Positions 33,039-39,000 of a stretch of DNA of 39,000 nt are shown one piece after another. This DNA is from Pseudomonadota bacterium (GTDB lineage Bacteria; Pseudomonadota; Gammaproteobacteria; Steroidobacterales; Steroidobacteraceae). The notes under the pieces were generated by a model. The model was not told where the DNA came from. It worked only from the letters and a program-made list of their open reading frames with translations, and ran no database searches. The translations under genes were made by a program, and so were the position numbers. Positions within the stretch are counted from its first letter, which is position 1, and each line of letters starts with the position of its first letter. Location of the stretch: contig JAKAYU010000009.1 in NCBI GenBank assembly GCA_021809525.1, forward strand, positions 1 to 39,000, read 5' to 3'.

Positions 33039-33297
33039 GCAACGTCCGTTCCGCGCGGCAAGTCGGCGACGAAGCGGTGGCGGTGAGTTTCATGGCATGC
33101 GGCCGAGCCGATGTCATTCGGCATGCGACCGATTGCCGCGACTCGAACGCGTTCACGGCCGAGCTCGTGGGAAGCGCCCGCCTCTTTCGTGAGCCGGTGC
33201 GCGGCTCCTGGTGCGGCAGGCGGCGCGAGGATCCGCGCGCTCGGTCAGTCATTCGCACGAGCGTCGCGCGCGGCGCATTGAGGGGGATCTGAAGACC

Positions 33298-35679
33298 ATG
33301 AAATCGGGACATCGATGGGTGGCCGCTGCGGCCGTCGGACTGCTCGCCGCGTGGACGGGCCGGGTAGCATCTGCGGCCGGCATGATCCAGAAGCTGCCCG
33401 CGGGAGCGGAGGTGGCCCTCGTCGGCGGTTCTCTGCAGCTCACTCTGGTGCGTAGCAACGTGCTGCGGGTGCATTTCCTGACGGACGGTCATGGCTCGCC
33501 TCCGGCGCTGGTGATCTCGCCGCGCGCACCGCGCGCGGCCGCCGGGCCTGTGACTGTCCACGCGAGCGGCGAGCAGATCGTACTCGAGAGCCGCGCGATG
33601 CGTGTGGTATTCGACCGGGCTACGGACACGCTGCGAGTCTTTCGCGCAGACGGCACCACCGCCATGCTGACGCAGGATGACCTCGGCGGCCTTGCGCGTC
33701 GCCTCCTCGACGTGCATTTCGAACCGAAGCACGCGGCGCTCTACGGCGTGCACGGCTTCAATGCGTTTCAGCCGGCCCGCTCCGGTCTGTTGCGCAGCGG
33801 CCGGCAGCTGGCGACGGCGGGGTTTCAGGGCGACGCCGGGGCGCCGCTGGTGTGGAGCACGGCGGGCTTCGCCGTGCTCATAGACAGCCAAAAGACCCTC
33901 TTTAACCTCACACCCGGCAGCATCCAGGTGCTGCGCCAGACGCGCCCGGACCCCGACTACTACCTGATCCTCGGCGCACCCCGGCGGATCTTCTCGACAC
34001 TGGATGTGCTCACCGGGCATGCGCCGCTGTTCCCGAAGTGGTCGTTCGGCTTTATCAACAGCCAGTGGGGAATCGACGAGAAGGAGCTGCTGCACATCGT
34101 TCGCCGCTACCGGGCGCTGCACATTCCGATCGACGCCTTTTCGCTCGACTTCGACTGGAAAGCCTGGGGCCAGAACAACTATGGCGAGTTCCGCTGGAAC
34201 ACCAGGAAGTTTCCGGATGCCCCGAGCGGCAAGCTCGACCGCGAACTGACCGCCCTCGGCATTCATCTGATCGGCATCATGAAGCCGCGCATCCACGTGA
34301 ACACCGTGGAGGGGCAGTACGCCACCCAGCACCACCTGTGGATGCCGGGAGAGAAGGCGAGCATCGATTACTTCTCGCACAAGCCGGTCAAGACCCTGGA
34401 TTTCGACAATCCGGCGACCCGCAAGTGGTTTTTCAACCCGACCCTGCGCCGCAGCTTCGCAACCGGCATCGTCGGCTGGTGGAACGACGAGGACGATGAG
34501 ACCGGCCACGACACGCAGTTCTTCAACATGGAACGTGCGCTGTACGACGGGCAGCGCAAGTACTTCAAGGAGCGCGTCTGGTCGCTGAACCGCAACTTCT
34601 GGCTCGGGGCGCAGCGCTACGCCTACGGGCTGTGGTCCGGGGACATCAAGAGCGGTTTCGCCAGCATGGCCGCGCAGCGCCAGCGCATGCTGAGCGCCAT
34701 CGATGTCGGGGAGATGTGGTGGGGCATGGACGGCGGCGGATTTCATCTGCACCCGTCGGCGGAGAACTACGCCCGCTGGCTCGAGTTCGACGCGTTTGCG
34801 CCCATCTGCCGAGTGCACGGCAGCTACCTGCAGCGCCGCCAGCCGTGGATCTACGGTCAGACCGCTGCGCGTGCGGCCACCGCCGCGCTCGATCTACGTT
34901 ACCGGCTGATGCCCTATATCTACTCCTACGCCTGGCATGAGCACGTCACGGGCATCGGTCTGGTCCGCCCGCTGACCTTCTCGTGGCCGCACGATCCGCA
35001 CGTGCGCAACGACTACCAGGCATGGCTCTTCGGCCGGTGGCTGCTGGTCTCCCCCGTGGTTCACCGCCACCAGCGCGTGAAACACCTCTACCTGCCGCCC
35101 GGCACGTGGACGAATTTCTTCACCGGCAAGGTCTACCGCGGCGGCCGGACCATCACGCTCGCGCTCGACTACAAGCACTGGATGGACATTCCGCTGTTCA
35201 TCCGCCAGGGCGCAATCATTCCGACCCAGCCGCTCATGCAGTACGTCGGGCAGCATCCGGTGCGCACGATCACCGTCGAAGTGTATCCGGCCGAGAAGGC
35301 AACCCACCTCGACTACTACGACGACAATGGCGAAACCTATGCCTACGAGCACGGCCAGTATTTCATGCAGCGTCTGACCGCGCAGGCACGCGGCGCGACC
35401 GTCCATCTGACCCTGGGTCCGGTGCACGGAGCGTACAAGCCGGCTTTGCGTCGATACTTGTTCGTCCTACACCGAGTGCAGGCACGCTCCGTGAAAGTCG
35501 ATGGCCACGCTCTGAAGCCGGCTCCCGGACTGGTGGCGATGAGTGGCTGCAGGACAGTCTGTTGGGCGCACGGCGCAAATCGGGCCGGCGCCCTCACATT
35601 CATCGAACTGCCCGCCGGCGAGGTACGCCGCGTGAGCATCGCTGAGGCGGCCCGGTCGCGGGGCACTCGCACGCGCTGA
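33298..35679 (+). CDS. Exported glycoside hydrolase family 31 enzyme (alpha-glucosidase-like)
   Basis: GH31 enzymes release alpha-linked glucose or xylose from oligosaccharides, or transfer glucosyl units. ATG 33298 opens a 793-residue protein with a signal peptide (cleavage near ASA at 25-27), so it acts in the periplasm or outside. An N-terminal beta domain (about 35-235) precedes the barrel: GHAPLFPKWSFGF (240-252), IDAFSLDFDWKAWG (278-291) and a nucleophile region at 392-401. This last reads GWWNDEDDE in place of the usual WxDMNE, with D397 the nucleophile by alignment. The acid/base block WSGD is at 446-449. A distal beta domain ends the protein. Substrate, alpha-1,4, 1,6 or 1,3 glucan, or xyloside, cannot be fixed from sequence. 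Confidence 0.9.
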   Translation: MKSGHRWVAAAAVGLLAAWTGRVASAAGMIQKLPAGAEVALVGGSLQLTLVRSNVLRVHFLTDGHGSPPALVISPRAPRAAAGPVTVHASGEQIVLESRAMRVVFDRATDTLRVFRADGTTAMLTQDDLGGLARRLLDVHFEPKHAALYGVHGFNAFQPARSGLLRSGRQLATAGFQGDAGAPLVWSTAGFAVLIDSQKTLFNLTPGSIQVLRQTRPDPDYYLILGAPRRIFSTLDVLTGHAPLFPKWSFGFINSQWGIDEKELLHIVRRYRALHIPIDAFSLDFDWKAWGQNNYGEFRWNTRKFPDAPSGKLDRELTALGIHLIGIMKPRIHVNTVEGQYATQHHLWMPGEKASIDYFSHKPVKTLDFDNPATRKWFFNPTLRRSFATGIVGWWNDEDDETGHDTQFFNMERALYDGQRKYFKERVWSLNRNFWLGAQRYAYGLWSGDIKSGFASMAAQRQRMLSAIDVGEMWWGMDGGGFHLHPSAENYARWLEFDAFAPICRVHGSYLQRRQPWIYGQTAARAATAALDLRYRLMPYIYSYAWHEHVTGIGLVRPLTFSWPHDPHVRNDYQAWLFGRWLLVSPVVHRHQRVKHLYLPPGTWTNFFTGKVYRGGRTITLALDYKHWMDIPLFIRQGAIIPTQPLMQYVGQHPVRTITVEVYPAEKATHLDYYDDNGETYAYEHGQYFMQRLTAQARGATVHLTLGPVHGAYKPALRRYLFVLHRVQARSVKVDGHALKPAPGLVAMSGCRTVCWAHGANRAGALTFIELPAGEVRRVSIAEAARSRGTRTR

Positions 35680-35758
35680 ATTAAGCAGCGTCTGCGGTCG
35701 CTCCGGGGGCCCGGAGCGGGCAGGCGCGCGGGACGATATCCGGGCGAACCGGAGCTGA

Positions 35759-37969
<2,211 letters not shown>

Positions 37970-37982
37970 AATCGCGAGCCAC

Positions 37983-38033
37983 CTCCCGGGTTGCCGCCGT
38001 GCCGGTCCCCCTCCGGCGGCGGCGACCCGGGAG
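37983..38033 (+). other. Large GC-rich hairpin between the two secreted GH13 genes
   Basis: CTCCCGGGT (37983-37991) pairs perfectly with ACCCGGGAG (38025-38033), and an inner GCCGCCG/CGGCGGC pair extends the stem around a small bulge. There is no T-run. It may halt or protect the upstream mRNA and set unequal expression of the two paralogues. Confidence 0.5.
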
Positions 38034-38049
38034 CCGGGCCGCCCGGTGA

Positions 38050-39000
<951 letters not shown>

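Larger units (their letters stand above)
32816..33297. promoter_or_regulatory. Upstream region and long leader of the GH31 gene
   Basis: This 482-base gap separates the second halogenase-like gene from the GH31 gene. It holds the promoter/operator at 32906-32925 and then about 370 bases of probable untranslated leader. The leader contains a nine-base-pair hairpin (33005-33038) and a direct repeat (33094-33106 and 33120-33132, twelve of thirteen bases the same). A 123-codon open frame at 32921-33292 resembles nothing known, starts inside the operator and is not called. No known riboswitch was recognised. Confidence 0.5.

Noticed and set aside
32921-33292. 123-codon plus-strand frame in the GH31 leader
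   Set aside because: It starts within the operator-like site, is Arg/Ala/Ser-rich like other shadows and has no recognised motif; kept only as leader structure.

Overview
The window is GC-rich, densely packed proteobacterial chromosome. The gene orders rph-rdgB, gmk-rpoZ-spoT-ridA-recG, bioBFHCD and coxBA-coxC-surf1-ctaA-ctaB point to a gammaproteobacterium. The second half, a TonB-receptor locus with tryptophan-halogenase-like genes, recalls Xanthomonadales, Nevskiales or Steroidobacter-like lineages. This placement is inferred from gene order and protein character only; no database was searched.

Region 1 (1-8.6 kb) is housekeeping. It holds the end of a PP2C phosphatase gene, rph, an in-frame fusion of rdgB and gmk in one reading frame, rpoZ, bifunctional spoT, ridA, recG and ubiA, all on + and mostly overlapping or closely spaced. 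It covers tRNA 3' processing, nucleotide-pool cleaning, GMP phosphorylation, ppGpp control, fork rescue and ubiquinone synthesis. Region 2 (8.7-10.8 kb) has a zinc-ribbon/TM2 membrane protein, a minus-strand OprB-like porin and dgkA. Region 3 (10.8-15.5 kb) is a complete, translationally coupled biotin operon, bioB-F-H-C-D. Region 4 (15.7-23.0 kb) is an aa3-type cytochrome c oxidase cluster: DUF2244, coxB, coxA, a 44-residue membrane protein, coxC, a DUF2909-like gene on the minus strand, surf1, ctaA and ctaB. The copper chaperone genes cox11 and sco, usual members of such clusters, are absent here.

Region 5 (22.9-39 kb) is an accessory locus for alpha-glucan use. On the minus strand are an unrecognised 168-residue protein, a LacI-family regulator and a cytoplasmic GH13 alpha-glucosidase. 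On the plus strand are a TonB-dependent receptor, a flavin-dependent (tryptophan) halogenase-like protein, a signal-peptide-bearing GH31 enzyme, a secreted GH13 amylase-like enzyme and the start of a paralogous GH13 lipoprotein, cut by the window end. A second halogenase-like gene sits convergently against the first. The likely scheme is: surface and periplasmic GH13/GH31 enzymes cut alpha-glucan, the receptor imports the oligosaccharides, and the cytoplasmic GH13 finishes the job. No inner-membrane sugar transporter is in the window.

The most notable signals are: (a) four copies of a near-palindromic site built on ATACGTAT, three between the divergent GH13 and TonB-receptor genes and one abutting a perfect TTGACA upstream of the GH31 gene, which defines a candidate local regulon; (b) an 18-bp perfect palindrome upstream of the LacI gene; (c) the RdgB-Gmk fusion; (d) the pair of halogenase-like genes inside a starch locus; and (e) the abrupt end of the cox cluster, where the first accessory gene reads 86 bases into the antisense of ctaB.
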